A DNA stretch of 64,000 bases from Desulfomicrobium sp. UBA5193 (GTDB lineage: Bacteria > Desulfobacterota > Desulfovibrionia > Desulfovibrionales > Desulfomicrobiaceae). Numbering within the stretch: the stretch's first letter is position 1; every line of letters starts with the position of its first letter. The stretch is taken from assembly GCA_002412965.1 (NCBI GenBank), contig DHWB01000006.1, positions 53,561 through 117,560 of the forward strand, given 5' to 3'. A program made the translations under genes and the position numbers. The notes beneath the pieces are model-generated. The model saw only the letters and a program-made list of their open reading frames with translations, was not told where the DNA came from and did no database searches. Shown in pieces: positions 53,454 through 62,953 of the stretch.

Positions 53454-55860
53454 TTTGATCGTTCATGGCCTGGGTTTGAATTTTCTCAGAATCGGCATCC
53501 GCAGGCACGCTGATCTGGCTGCGCAACTTTCCGTTGACCTGCAGGACCACGGTCACCTCGTTTGTCTTGAGCGCTTCCGGATCGTGTTTGGGCCAGGGCT
53601 CGACGGCCAGAGTCCGGGAGTATCCCATCCGTGCCCAGACCTCCTCGCAGATGTGCGGGGCGATAGGCGAGAGCGCGATCAGGAGGGAGGATATCGCCGA
53701 GGACAGCAGCCGGGGGCCGTTCGCGCTTGCGCGCAGGTCGTCCTTGGTCGCGTACAGGGTGTTGACCAGTTCCATCATTGCGGCGATGGCCGTGTTGAAC
53801 TGGAACTTGTTTTCCATGTCCCGCTCCACACGGCGGATGGTGTCGTGCTCCTTGCGCCGCAGCTCGGCTTCGGGCTCGCTCAATGAGGCTGCGACATCAA
53901 CGCATTCGCCCACCGGGGAGAGGACATCCTCCAGCTCGTCCACCAGACGCCACAGGCGGTTCAGAAAACGGCTGGAACCCTCGATGCCCTTGTCGTTCCA
54001 TTCCAGATCCTTTTCCGGCGGGGCCGCGAAAAGGCAGAACAGGCGCACAGTGTCCGCCCCGTATTTGGCGATCATCTCGTCCGGGTCGACCACGTTGCCC
54101 TTGGACTTGGACATCTTGGACCCGTGCAGGAGGACCATGCCCTGGGTCAGCAGGTTCTGGAAAGGCTCGTCATGGGTGAGGTATCCTTCGTCACGCAGGG
54201 CTTTGACGAAGAAGCGGGAGTAGAGCAGATGCAGGATGGCGTGCTCAATGCCTCCGATGTACTGGTCCACGGGCAGCCAGTAGGCGACGTCCTGCGGGTC
54301 GAAGGCCGCGTCCTCGTTGCGGGCCGAGGTGTAGCGGGCGAAATACCAGGAGGACTCGACAAAGGTGTCCATGGTGTCCGTCTCGCGCCGCGCCGCCTGG
54401 CCGCAGGCCGGGCACGCGACGTTCACGAATTCCTCGCAGGCGGGCAGGGGCGAACGGCCGTCCGGGTTGACCTTGACGTCCAGGGGCAGCTCCACCGGAA
54501 GCTGGTTTTCCGGCACGGGCACGATGCCGCAGGCATCGCAATAAATGATCGGAATGGGCGCGCCCCAATAACGCTGGCGGGAAATGTTCCAGTCCCTCAG
54601 ACGGAAGTTGACCGTGGGCTTGCCGAGATTTTGGACTGCGAGCAGGTCGATGACGGCTTTTTTGGCCGGTTCGCTTTCCATGCCGTCGAACTGGCCCGAA
54701 TTGGTCATGATCCCGGCCTCGGTGAAGGCCTCGGTCATGCTCGCCGGATCGAGGGTCGCATCCTTGGGGCTGATGACAACCTGCACGGGCAGCTTGTATT
54801 TGGCCGCGAATTCGAAATCGCGCTGGTCGTGAGCCGGGACGGCCATGACCGCGCCCGTGCCGTAGCCCATGAGCACGAAGTTGGCGACATAGATGGGCAT
54901 CTCGCGGCCCGTGACCGGATTGATGCAGAAGCGCCCGGTGAAGACGCCTTCCTTTTCCAGGTCGTCGGCCGTGCGTACGATGCGGTCCATCTTGGCGATG
55001 CGGTCCACGAATTCGCCCACGACCGCTTCATTCCCGGTTCCGGCGACAAGCGTCGGGACCAGGGGATGCTCCGGAGCCAGGCTCATGAAGGTCGCCCCGA
55101 AGAGCGTGTCGGGCCGGGTCGTGAAGACGGGAATCTGTTCATCCATGCCTTTGATGGAGAAGGAGATCTCCGCGCCGATGCTCTTGCCGATCCAGTTGCG
55201 CTGCATGGTCAGGACCCGTTCAGGCCAGCCCGTGGTCAGCTTGTCCAGATCGGCCAGCAACTCTTCGGCATAGTCGGTGATGCGCAAAAACCACTGCGAG
55301 AGCTCCTTCTGCTGTACTTCGGAATCGCAGCGCCAGCAGAGCCCTTCCTCGACCTGTTCGTTGGCCAGGACCGTGTGGCAGCTCGGACACCAGTTGACCG
55401 GCGCCTTCTTGCGGTAGGCGAGCCCTTTTTTCAGGAACTTGAGGAAAAATTCCTGCTCGAAACGGTAGTACTTGGGATGGCAGGTCGCGATCTCACGTTC
55501 CCAATCGTAGGAATAGCCCAGCCGTTTGAGCTGGGTGCGCATATAGGCGATGTTTTCGTAGGTCCACTTTGCGGGGTGGGTGTTGTTCTTGATGGCCGCG
55601 TTTTCCGCGGGCAACCCGAAGGCGTCCCAGCCCATGGGATGGAAGACGTCAAAGCCCTGCATGCGTTTGTAGCGGGCCACCACGTCGCCGATGGAATAGT
55701 TGCGCACATGTCCCATGTGGATGCGGCCCGATGGGTACGGGAACATCTCCAGGACATAATATTTTTTCCCATCCCGGCTGATCTGCGTCCGGAAACAGGC
55801 CTGGTCTTCCCAGGCTTTCTGCCACTTTTCCTCGATGTCCTTGAAATCGTAATGCCTCAT
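53371..55860 (-). CDS. leuS: Leucyl-tRNA synthetase
   Basis: An 829-residue class I synthetase charging tRNA-Leu. HMGH at 48-51 in PYPSGRIHMGHVRNY is the HIGH motif and GSKMSKSKGN near residue 582 the KMSKS loop. The editing domain (about 220-420) carries TRPDTLFGATF and AHDQRDFEFA. GAGGAC precedes ATG 55860. The gene begins seven bases after the nusB stop and overlaps the probable start of lptE. Confidence 0.99.
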   Translation of the reverse strand: MRHYDFKDIEEKWQKAWEDQACFRTQISRDGKKYYVLEMFPYPSGRIHMGHVRNYSIGDVVARYKRMQGFDVFHPMGWDAFGLPAENAAIKNNTHPAKWTYENIAYMRTQLKRLGYSYDWEREIATCHPKYYRFEQEFFLKFLKKGLAYRKKAPVNWCPSCHTVLANEQVEEGLCWRCDSEVQQKELSQWFLRITDYAEELLADLDKLTTGWPERVLTMQRNWIGKSIGAEISFSIKGMDEQIPVFTTRPDTLFGATFMSLAPEHPLVPTLVAGTGNEAVVGEFVDRIAKMDRIVRTADDLEKEGVFTGRFCINPVTGREMPIYVANFVLMGYGTGAVMAVPAHDQRDFEFAAKYKLPVQVVISPKDATLDPASMTEAFTEAGIMTNSGQFDGMESEPAKKAVIDLLAVQNLGKPTVNFRLRDWNISRQRYWGAPIPIIYCDACGIVPVPENQLPVELPLDVKVNPDGRSPLPACEEFVNVACPACGQAARRETDTMDTFVESSWYFARYTSARNEDAAFDPQDVAYWLPVDQYIGGIEHAILHLLYSRFFVKALRDEGYLTHDEPFQNLLTQGMVLLHGSKMSKSKGNVVDPDEMIAKYGADTVRLFCLFAAPPEKDLEWNDKGIEGSSRFLNRLWRLVDELEDVLSPVGECVDVAASLSEPEAELRRKEHDTIRRVERDMENKFQFNTAIAAMMELVNTLYATKDDLRASANGPRLLSSAISSLLIALSPIAPHICEEVWARMGYSRTLAVEPWPKHDPEALKTNEVTVVLQVNGKLRSQISVPADADSEKIQTQAMNDQNVARHIEGKTIVKIIVIPGKLVNVVVR

Positions 55861-55867
55861 GCTGTCC

Positions 55868-56332
55868 TCAGGATTCCGTGTTATCGGACTGAATTTTCTT
55901 GCGCTCGTCGCGTTCCGCGCCTTTGGCGGCGGCATCGAGGACGCCGTTGACAAAGGTCTTGGAGTTGTCGTCCCCGAAGTTCTTGGCCAGTTCGATGGCC
56001 TCGTTCATGGCCACCTTGATCGGAATATCGGGGCAGAAGAGCATCTCGAACAGGGAGAGCCGCAGAATGGTCAGTTCGACCTTGGCGATGCGGTTCAGTT
56101 TCCAGTGCTGCGAGTGCTGGGTGATGATCTCGTCGATGCGGTCGTAATTGTCGAAGACGCCCTCCACCAGAGTCCAGGCGTAGGAATCCTGGCGCTCCAT
56201 GTCGAATTCTTCCTCGGCCCAGAAATTGTCAAAGGATCTGATCAGGGTGTCCTTGGACACGTTCCGGTCAAAACCGAACGAATAAATGACCTGAAAGGCA
56301 AAGCGGCGTTGATGCCGACGGTTGTGAGTCAC
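55868..56332 (-). CDS. nusB: Transcription antitermination protein NusB
   Basis: A 154-residue all-helical NusB that binds boxA RNA with S10 during rRNA antitermination. Family features are the arginine-rich start RRHQRRFAFQVIYSF and the C-terminal PIKVAMNEAIELAKNFGDDNSKTFVNGVLDAAAKG. It lies nine bases after ribH, the common ribH-nusB arrangement. Confidence 0.96.
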   Translation of the reverse strand: MTHNRRHQRRFAFQVIYSFGFDRNVSKDTLIRSFDNFWAEEEFDMERQDSYAWTLVEGVFDNYDRIDEIITQHSQHWKLNRIAKVELTILRLSLFEMLFCPDIPIKVAMNEAIELAKNFGDDNSKTFVNGVLDAAAKGAERDERKKIQSDNTES

Positions 56333-56341
56333 GAATATCCC

Positions 56342-56812
56342 CTAGATCTGTTGCAGCACGCGCAGGGTTTCCAGAGCCGCGGCTGCGGCTTCGACACCCT
56401 TGTTGCCGCCCTTGCTGCCGGCGCGTTCGATGGACTGTTCCAGAGTGTCCGTGGTCAGCAGACCGAATCCGATCGGCACTCCCGTCTCCATGGACACATG
56501 GGCGATGCCCTTGGTCGCTTCGCTGCAGACATAGTCGAAGTGGGGGGTCGCGCCACGAATGACCGCGCCGACGCAGATGATGGCGTCGGCCGTGCCGCTT
56601 TTGGCTACTTTTTGGGCCACCAGGGGCATCTCGAAGGCGCCGGGCACGCGGATGAGGGTGATGTTTTCACGGGCGGCGCCGTGACGAACCAGATAATCCA
56701 CGGCTCCGCCGATGAGGCGGTCGACAATGAAGTCGTTGAAGCGGCTGGCGATGATCGTGAACTTCTGGTCCTGGGCCTGCAGATGGCCTTCAATGGTCTT
56801 GATGTGCAGCAT
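56342..56812 (-). CDS. ribH: 6,7-Dimethyl-8-ribityllumazine synthase
   Basis: A 156-residue lumazine synthase, which condenses the ribityl-pyrimidine with dihydroxybutanone phosphate and assembles into a capsid-like shell or pentamer. Conserved blocks: IIASRFNDFIVDRLI, RVPGAFEMPLVAQ, CVGAVIRGATPHFDYVC with the catalytic His, and GVPIGFGLLTTDTLEQS. AAGGAGA before ATG 56812 decides the start. It follows ribBA by 16 bases. Confidence 0.98.
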   Translation of the reverse strand: MLHIKTIEGHLQAQDQKFTIIASRFNDFIVDRLIGGAVDYLVRHGAARENITLIRVPGAFEMPLVAQKVAKSGTADAIICVGAVIRGATPHFDYVCSEATKGIAHVSMETGVPIGFGLLTTDTLEQSIERAGSKGGNKGVEAAAAALETLRVLQQI

Positions 56813-56828
56813 GACGTCTCCTTGGAAA

Positions 56829-58043
56829 TTATTTGTTTTCGGCGTCCAGGTGCAGGAGATGGCCGAGCTTGGAATACTTGGTGTGCAGGTAGCACTTGTT
56901 GTCGTCGCAGGCAGGCACTTCGATGGGCACCCGCTCATCGACCTTGAGGCCATAGCCTTCCAGGCCGATGATCTTTTTGGGATTGTTGGTCAGAAGCCGC
57001 ATGTGCTTCACGCCGAGGTCGACCAGAATCTGGGCGCCAAGGCCGTAGTCGCGCAGGTCCGGGGCGAAGCCCAGATCCAGGTTGGCTTCCACCGTGTCCC
57101 GGCCCTCGTCCTGCAGATGATAGGCCTTGATCTTGTTGCCAAGGCCGATGCCACGGCCTTCCTGGCGCATGTAGAGGATGACCCCAGCGCCTTCGTCGTT
57201 GATCTTCTGCATGGCCCGCTGCAGTTGGCTGCCGCAGTCGCAGCGCATGGACCCGAACACGTCGCCGGTCAGGCATTCGCTGTGGACGCGCACCAGCACG
57301 GGAACGTCCTCGGAGATTTCACCTTTGACCAGCGCGATGTGGGTGTGGTTGTCGATGTCGTTCTCATAGGCCACGATGGTGAATTCGCCGTAGCAGGTCG
57401 GCATGCGGGCTTCGGCCACGCGGCGGACGAGGGAATCCTTGCGGGAGCGGTAGGCGATGAGATCGGCGATGGTCGCGATCTTCATGTCGTGCTCGGCCGC
57501 GAATTTGCGCAAGTCGGGCATGCGCGACATGCTCCCGTCGTCATTCATGATCTCGCAGATCACGGCCGCGCCCTTGAGGCCCGCCAGCCGGGCCAGGTCC
57601 ACGGAACCTTCGGTCTGACCGGCCCGAACCAGGACTCCGCCTGGCTTGGCGCGCAGGGGAAAGATGTGGCCGGGGGTGGCCAGATCCTCGGGAGTGGTCT
57701 CGTCGGCCACGGCGGTCTGGATGGTCAGGGCCCGGTCATGGGCGGAGATGCCCGTGGTCACTCCCTGTTTGGCTTCGATGGAGACGGTGAAATTGGTGCC
57801 GAACTTGGACGTGTTGCGCCGCGCCATGAGCGGCAGCTCCAGCTTGTCGACCAGGGCCGGCTCCAGGGCCAGACAGATGAGGCCGCGACCGAATCTGGCC
57901 ATGAAGTTGATGGCCTCCGGCGTGACTTTTTCGGCGGCAATGGTCAGATCGCCTTCGTTTTCGCGATCCTCGTCATCGACCAGGATGATCATCTTCCCGG
58001 CCTTTATTTCCTTGATGGCCTCTTCGGCCGTACATTTGTGCAT
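56829..58043 (-). CDS. ribBA: Bifunctional RibBA: DHBP synthase and GTP cyclohydrolase II
   Basis: A 404-residue fusion. Residues 1-200 are 3,4-dihydroxy-2-butanone-4-phosphate synthase (VDDEDRENEGDL, TTGISAHDRA, GHIFPL). Residues 205-404 are GTP cyclohydrolase II with zinc-binding cysteines in ECLTGDVFGSMRCDCGSQL and the RQEGRGIGLGNKI block. It therefore supplies both precursors of riboflavin. GAGGAAA precedes ATG 58043; the open frame runs back through ribE and is rejected. No FMN riboswitch was seen ahead of any rib gene. Confidence 0.98.
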   Translation of the reverse strand: MHKCTAEEAIKEIKAGKMIILVDDEDRENEGDLTIAAEKVTPEAINFMARFGRGLICLALEPALVDKLELPLMARRNTSKFGTNFTVSIEAKQGVTTGISAHDRALTIQTAVADETTPEDLATPGHIFPLRAKPGGVLVRAGQTEGSVDLARLAGLKGAAVICEIMNDDGSMSRMPDLRKFAAEHDMKIATIADLIAYRSRKDSLVRRVAEARMPTCYGEFTIVAYENDIDNHTHIALVKGEISEDVPVLVRVHSECLTGDVFGSMRCDCGSQLQRAMQKINDEGAGVILYMRQEGRGIGLGNKIKAYHLQDEGRDTVEANLDLGFAPDLRDYGLGAQILVDLGVKHMRLLTNNPKKIIGLEGYGLKVDERVPIEVPACDDNKCYLHTKYSKLGHLLHLDAENK

Positions 58044-58081
58044 GTTTTCCTCGTGTAGCGACGTCCGGACGAAGTCCGAGA

Positions 58082-58738
58082 TTAAAATCCGTGTTCTTTC
58101 AGAAAATCCGGGGTGATGGACGACGATGCGGGCTGGGGGCGGCCTTCGTTCCAGGGCGAGAGCATGCGCTGAACATACTTGCCGATGACGTCGGTTTCCA
58201 TGTTGACCCGCTGCCCAGGGGTCCAGCCGGAGATGGTCGTCTCCCGTTGCGTGGCCGGGATGATGTTTACTTCCAAATAATCCTGACCGCAATCGTTGAC
58301 TGTCAGGCTGATTCCATCGAGGGCCACCGAGCCCTTGGAGATGACCTGGGCCGCGAAAGTGGACGGGAATCCCAACCGATAGATTTTGGACTGGCCGGCC
58401 TGACGGACGGACAGGACTTCGGCCAGGCAATCCACATGTCCGGAGACAAGGTGCCCGCCGAGGCGGTCCCCCATGGCCAGCGCCCGTTCGAGATTGACCG
58501 TGGAGGACACGCGCTGCGCGCCTAGATTGGTCACGGACATGGTCTCGGCCGAGGCGTAGGCCGTGAACCAGCCATCCCCGAAAGTTTCCACGGTCAGGCA
58601 GACGCCGTTCACGGCAATGGATTCGCCAAGGGCATAGTCGGCAAGGGCGAAGCCCGGTCGCACGGTGAAGCGCGTTTCGCCTCCCCGCCGGTCCAAGGCC
58701 GCAATCTGGCCCACTCCCCAAATGATGCCTGTGAACAT
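58082..58738 (-). CDS. ribE: Riboflavin synthase, alpha chain
   Basis: A 218-residue riboflavin synthase with two lumazine-binding repeats. It begins MFTGIIWGVGQI, and each repeat has the SIAVNGVCLTV- or GSVALDGISLTV-type strand and GHxV loop (GHLVSGHVDCLAEV in the first). It dismutates two lumazines to riboflavin and the ribityl-pyrimidine. It starts two bases after the ribD stop, and ribBA follows 38 bases later. Confidence 0.98.
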   Translation of the reverse strand: MFTGIIWGVGQIAALDRRGGETRFTVRPGFALADYALGESIAVNGVCLTVETFGDGWFTAYASAETMSVTNLGAQRVSSTVNLERALAMGDRLGGHLVSGHVDCLAEVLSVRQAGQSKIYRLGFPSTFAAQVISKGSVALDGISLTVNDCGQDYLEVNIIPATQRETTISGWTPGQRVNMETDVIGKYVQRMLSPWNEGRPQPASSSITPDFLKEHGF

Positions 58739-58740
58739 GG

Positions 58741-59868
58741 CTACTCCTTTGGTCGCAGTCTGAGGTAGAGGTCTGTTTCGAAAAAGCCCTGCTCCACGGC
58801 CCGAAAGTTCCAGCAGTCCTGCATGGAGAGAACATGGCGTCCGGCAAACGCGCTGCGGGCATGTTCATCGCCAAGGACCTTCATGGCCTGAAAGATGCGC
58901 AGCTCGTCGACCAACCCCTGCTGTTGCATTGACCCGGCCAGATGGCCGCCGCCCTCGGTCAGGGAATAGTGGCAGCCTCGATCGCGGCGAAGCAATTCAA
59001 GCCCTTCGCCAAGGTCGAGTCCATTTTCCTGATTGCCGGCCCAGGCACAGAGACCCCAGACCGACGCGCCCAGGTCGGCCAGGCGGGCGGCCCGCAGGGA
59101 CTGGCTTTCCGCCACGGTGGTCCAGAAGATGGTCTGTCCCGGCCGGGAGGAGAGCAGGTTTGACTCCTGCGCGGGGTCCGGCAGGGTTCGGGATACGATC
59201 ACGGCCAGGGGCTGGGGACCGTCGTACTCGGGCAGTCTGCAGGTCAGGAGCGGATTGTCCGCGCGGTAGGTTCCCCCGCCGACAATGACGGCCCCGCACC
59301 AGGTGCGCAATGCGTGCACTTCCCTGCGTGAAGCCTCACCCGAGATCCATGCGGCCTGTCCGTCGCGGGTGGCGATTTTGCCATCCAGGGTGGTGGCCAG
59401 CTTCAGGATGGAGTAGGGGCGGCCTGTGGTCTGCCAGATCAGAAAATCGGCGATAAGGTCCCGGCATTGCTGTTCCTGCACGCCCGTGCGCACTTTGACG
59501 CCCCGGCGTTGCAGATATTCGGCCCCTCCGCCGGCTACGGACGGGTTGGGGTCGTTACATCCGATGACCACTTCGGGAACCCCGGCCTCAAGGATGGCCT
59601 TGGTGCAGGGAGGCGTCTTGCCTTGATGATTGCAGGGCTCCAGAGTCACGTAGAGCGTGCATTGGCGGGGATCGATGCCTTTGGACGCAGCGTCGCGCAG
59701 GGCTTCCACTTCGGCGTGGGGTTGCCCGCAGGCGGTGTGATAGCCTTCGGCCACGACATTGCCGCCCTGCACCAGCACCGCTCCCACGCAGGGGTTGGGC
59801 GCGGTCCGGCCCCGTCCTTTCGCGGCGAGACGGATGGCTTGGTCCATGAATTGCGTTTCAGGTCGCAT
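58741..59868 (-). CDS. ribD: Bifunctional riboflavin deaminase/reductase RibD
   Basis: A 375-residue two-domain enzyme. The N-terminal deaminase has the zinc motif HAEVEAL and PCNHQGKTPPC (residues about 50-85). The C-terminal reductase starts around 150 with LKLATTLDGKIATRDG and contains VGGGTYRADNP and TEGGGHLAGS. These carry out the second and third steps of riboflavin synthesis. ATG 59868 lies within the last codons of the dCMP deaminase gene (11-base overlap). Confidence 0.97.
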   Translation of the reverse strand: MRPETQFMDQAIRLAAKGRGRTAPNPCVGAVLVQGGNVVAEGYHTACGQPHAEVEALRDAASKGIDPRQCTLYVTLEPCNHQGKTPPCTKAILEAGVPEVVIGCNDPNPSVAGGGAEYLQRRGVKVRTGVQEQQCRDLIADFLIWQTTGRPYSILKLATTLDGKIATRDGQAAWISGEASRREVHALRTWCGAVIVGGGTYRADNPLLTCRLPEYDGPQPLAVIVSRTLPDPAQESNLLSSRPGQTIFWTTVAESQSLRAARLADLGASVWGLCAWAGNQENGLDLGEGLELLRRDRGCHYSLTEGGGHLAGSMQQQGLVDELRIFQAMKVLGDEHARSAFAGRHVLSMQDCWNFRAVEQGFFETDLYLRLRPKE

Positions 59869-60322
59869 CGGGTGTCTTTTCCAGACGTTGATAGGGGATT
59901 TTGGCCTCGTCCAGCATTTCGCGGGACATCTCGTCGGGATAGCCCTCGGCGTAATAAATGGCCCGCACCCGGCAGTTGATGAGCATCTTCGCGCAGAGGA
60001 TGCACGGCTGTGTGGTGCAGAAAATGTCGGCGTCTTCGATGCCAACCCCGTGGATGGCGGCCTGTATGATGACGTTCTGTTCGGCGTGAAGCGCCCGGCA
60101 CAGCTCGTGCCGTTGCCCCGACGGGATGCCCAGTTTTTCGCGCATGCAACCGATATCCAGGCAATGGGTCAGTCCGGCGGGTGCGCCATTGTAGCCCGTG
60201 GCCAGGATGCGTTTGTCCTTGACGGCCAGGGCGCCGACCTTGCGCCGCAGACAGGTTGAGCGTTCGGCGACCAGATAGGCGATGCTCATGAAATAGTCCG
60301 GCCAGGGGATGCGGTTGTCCAT
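59858..60322 (-). CDS. dCMP deaminase family protein
   Basis: A 154-residue zinc deaminase of the dCMP deaminase/ComEB group. Motifs: HAEQNVI for the first zinc ligand and catalytic Glu, and TTQPCILCAKML for the two cysteines; a VAERSTCLRRKVGALAV segment near the start is typical of dCMP deaminases. The likely reaction is dCMP to dUMP for thymidylate synthesis. GAGGTGA lies before ATG 60322. It links glyA to ribD in the operon. Confidence 0.93.
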   Translation of the reverse strand: MDNRIPWPDYFMSIAYLVAERSTCLRRKVGALAVKDKRILATGYNGAPAGLTHCLDIGCMREKLGIPSGQRHELCRALHAEQNVIIQAAIHGVGIEDADIFCTTQPCILCAKMLINCRVRAIYYAEGYPDEMSREMLDEAKIPYQRLEKTPDAT

Positions 60323-60351
60323 GGTCACCTCGTGCGCTTATGAAACGAATC

Positions 60352-60383
60352 AACCACAGGGCCCGCAAATTGGCCCTGTGGTT
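60352..60383 (-). terminator. Hairpin between glyA and the deaminase gene
   Basis: On the minus strand AACCACAGGGCC pairs with GGGCCCTGTGGTT around a short loop; the following GATTCGTTT is only weakly T-rich. It probably gives partial termination inside the operon. Confidence 0.6.
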
Positions 60384-60410
60384 GCGAAAGGCGGTAAAGA
60401 GAACCTAGGA

Positions 60411-61649
60411 TTACCAGGCGAAAAGCGGGAACTTGCCTGCGAATTTTTCCACTTCGCCACTTATTTGCGTCAGCCGGGTGTCGTTGTCCAGGCTCTGCAG
60501 GATGGCGACGATCCATTTGGCCACCTTGCGCATGTCGTCGGTCTTCATGCCGCGTGTGGTCAGGGCCGGTGTGCCCAGGCGCACTCCGGAGGTGACAAAG
60601 GGGGAGCGGGTCTCGAAGGGGACCGTGTTCTTGTTGACGGTGATGCCGCCCTTGTCCAGACCGATCTCGGCGTCCTTGCCCGTGATGTCCTGCGCGGTGA
60701 GATCAACGAGCATGAGGTGATTGTCCGTACCGCCTGAAACCAGTTGGTAGCCGGCGTCGGTCAGTTCCTTGGCCAACGCCTGTGCGTTCAGGATCACCTG
60801 TTGTTGATAGTCCTTGAATTCGGGGCGCAGGGCTTCGGCAAAGGCCACGGCCTTGGCCGCGATGACGTGCATGAGCGGTCCGCCCTGGATGCCGGGGAAG
60901 ATCTGGGAGTTCAACGTCTTTCCGAACTCCTCGGAGCTTAGGATCATGCCGCCGCGAGGGCCGCGCAAGGTCTTGTGCGTGGTGGTCGTGGTGTAGTGGG
61001 CATGCTCGATGGGCGAAGGATGCAGACCCGTGGCCACCAGACCGGCAATGTGGGCCATGTCGACCAACAGCTTCGCGCCGACACTGTCCGCGATGGCCCG
61101 GAAGCGGGCAAAGTCGAGGGTGCGGGGGTAGGCGCTCGCTCCGGCGATGATCATCTTGGGCTGATGCTCCTTGGCGAGAGCTTCCACTTCGTCGTAATTG
61201 ATCAGGCCGGTTTCCTTCTCGACTCCGTAGAAAGCGGTCTTGAACAGACGGCCCGAAAAATTGACCGGACTGCCGTGCGTCAGGTGACCGCCATGGGACA
61301 GGTTCATGCCCAGGATCGTGTCGCCGGGCTGGATGGCCGCGAAATATGCGCCCATGTTGGCCTGGGATCCGGAGTGGGGCTGGACGTTGGCGTATTCGGC
61401 CTTGAAGAGCTGCCGCGCCCGCTCCATGGCCAGGTTCTCGGCCATGTCCACGTACTCGCAACCGCCGTAGTAGCGTTTTCCCGGATAGCCTTCGGCATAC
61501 TTGTGGGTCATGACGCTGCCCATGGCCGCGCGGACCGCAAGGGAGGTGAAGTTCTCCGAAGCGATGAGTTCGAGTTTGGTGATCTGGCGGTTGGTCTCCA
61601 GCTGGATGGCTTTTGCTATCTGCGGATCCTGGCGTGTGAGTTCGTCCAT
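60411..61649 (-). CDS. glyA: Serine hydroxymethyltransferase
   Basis: A 412-residue PLP enzyme interconverting serine and glycine with tetrahydrofolate, the main one-carbon source. Conserved blocks: LELIASENF, KYAEGYPGKRYYGGCEYVD, HGGHLTHG, the PLP lysine in TTTTTHKTLRGPRGG and the C-terminal RLGTPALTTRG. GAGGAAG precedes ATG 61649. It lies 40 bases after fabF and is followed by a hairpin. Confidence 0.99.
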   Translation of the reverse strand: MDELTRQDPQIAKAIQLETNRQITKLELIASENFTSLAVRAAMGSVMTHKYAEGYPGKRYYGGCEYVDMAENLAMERARQLFKAEYANVQPHSGSQANMGAYFAAIQPGDTILGMNLSHGGHLTHGSPVNFSGRLFKTAFYGVEKETGLINYDEVEALAKEHQPKMIIAGASAYPRTLDFARFRAIADSVGAKLLVDMAHIAGLVATGLHPSPIEHAHYTTTTTHKTLRGPRGGMILSSEEFGKTLNSQIFPGIQGGPLMHVIAAKAVAFAEALRPEFKDYQQQVILNAQALAKELTDAGYQLVSGGTDNHLMLVDLTAQDITGKDAEIGLDKGGITVNKNTVPFETRSPFVTSGVRLGTPALTTRGMKTDDMRKVAKWIVAILQSLDNDTRLTQISGEVEKFAGKFPLFAW

Positions 61650-61689
61650 GGCGTCTTCCTCTCTGTTGGGCCGCGATGGCGGCGCGTCG

Positions 61690-62931
61690 TTATTTGAAAC
61701 TGCGCAGGATGATCGAGGCGTTGGTGCCGCCAAATCCGAACGAGTTGCTGATTCCGTATTCGAGGCTCAGTTCCCGGCTGCCGTTCGGCGTGTAGTCGAG
61801 GTCGCAATCCGGGTCCGGGGTGTCCTGGTTGATAGTGCCCGGGAGAATGCCCGTCGTCAGGCTCATGGCCGTGAACACTGCTTCGGCGCCGCCGGCAGCG
61901 CCAAGGAGATGACCGATCATGCTCTTGTTGGCGGTGATGGGCATCTTGTAGGCATGGGCGCCAAAGACGTTCTTGATGGCCTTGGTTTCGGTCTTGTCGT
62001 TGAGCTTGGTCGACGTGCCGTGTGCGTTGACGAAGGTGATCCGTTCCGGTGTCAGTTCGGCGTCGCGCAGGGCGCATTTCATGGCCCAGGCCATGCCTGT
62101 GCCCGATTCTTCGGGAGCTGCGATGTGGTATGCGTCTCCGGAAGCGCCGTAACCAACGACCTCGGCGTAGATTTTGGCTCCACGCGCCAGTGCGTGTTCG
62201 AGCTCTTCGAGCATGAGCAGGCCCGCGCCTTCACCGATGACGAATCCGGTGCGGTCGGCGTCAAAGGGGCGGCTCGCTTTTTGCGGTTCATCATTGCGCG
62301 TGGACAGGGCCTTCATCGCAATGAAGCCGGAGACGCCCATGGGCGTGATGGTCGATTCCACGCCGCCGGTGATGCAGGCCTTGACCCTGCCGAGCTTGAT
62401 GTCCGAGTAGGCATAGCCGATGGCATGGGTGGCCGATGCGCATGCCGAGGTGGTCACCAGGTTCGGCCCCTTGGCGCCGGTGTGGATGGAGATCTGTCCG
62501 GAAGCCATGTTGGCGATCAGCATCGGGATGTAGAAGGGCGAAACACGGCTTGGCCCTGATTTGAGCAGCTTGGAATGAAAGTCCTCGATGGTGGACAGTC
62601 CGCCCAGGCCGCAGCCCAACAGCACGCCCACTTCGGGAGCGGTGGCCTCGTCCATGACCAGACCGCAATCTTCCATGAGCTGTTTGCCGGCGGCGACGGC
62701 AATCTGGACGAACCGGTCCATGCGTTTGGCGTCCTTGACGCCAACATAATCCGTCGGCTCGAAGTTTTTCAACTCTCCGGCGATCTTTGTGTCATATTCC
62801 GTGCAATCAAAGAGGGTGATGGGGCCTATGCCGGATACTCCGGCGACAAGGTTGGACCAACTCTCCTGCAGGGAATTGCCAATGGGGGTCATGGCCGCAA
62901 GGCCAGTCACGACAACGCGTTTTCCAATCAT
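61690..62931 (-). CDS. fabF: 3-Oxoacyl-ACP synthase II
   Basis: A 413-residue KAS II that elongates acyl-ACP with malonyl-ACP. The catalytic triad is visible: Cys in TSACASATHAIGYA, His in VNAHGTSTKLNDKTE and His in NKSMIGHLLGAAG. Typical N-terminus KRVVVTGLAAMTPIGNS. It is separated from acpP by a strong terminator and a symmetric sequence element (62954-62977), so it is probably regulated apart from acpP. Confidence 0.99.
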   Translation of the reverse strand: MIGKRVVVTGLAAMTPIGNSLQESWSNLVAGVSGIGPITLFDCTEYDTKIAGELKNFEPTDYVGVKDAKRMDRFVQIAVAAGKQLMEDCGLVMDEATAPEVGVLLGCGLGGLSTIEDFHSKLLKSGPSRVSPFYIPMLIANMASGQISIHTGAKGPNLVTTSACASATHAIGYAYSDIKLGRVKACITGGVESTITPMGVSGFIAMKALSTRNDEPQKASRPFDADRTGFVIGEGAGLLMLEELEHALARGAKIYAEVVGYGASGDAYHIAAPEESGTGMAWAMKCALRDAELTPERITFVNAHGTSTKLNDKTETKAIKNVFGAHAYKMPITANKSMIGHLLGAAGGAEAVFTAMSLTTGILPGTINQDTPDPDCDLDYTPNGSRELSLEYGISNSFGFGGTNASIILRSFK

Positions 62932-62953
62932 GATCTTCTCGAAAAATGGACAT

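Noticed and set aside
54124..55950. 608-residue open frame opposite leuS
   Set aside because: It is antisense to conserved leuS motifs and has no independent support.
58044..58874. N-terminal extension of ribBA
   Set aside because: It overlaps ribE in another frame, and RibBA is complete from 58043 with a good ribosome-binding site.
55861..59857. FMN riboswitch ahead of the rib genes
   Set aside because: I looked for the conserved AGGATA-type aptamer segments near ribD, ribE, ribBA and ribH and did not find them; the rib genes seem to be expressed from the long operon.
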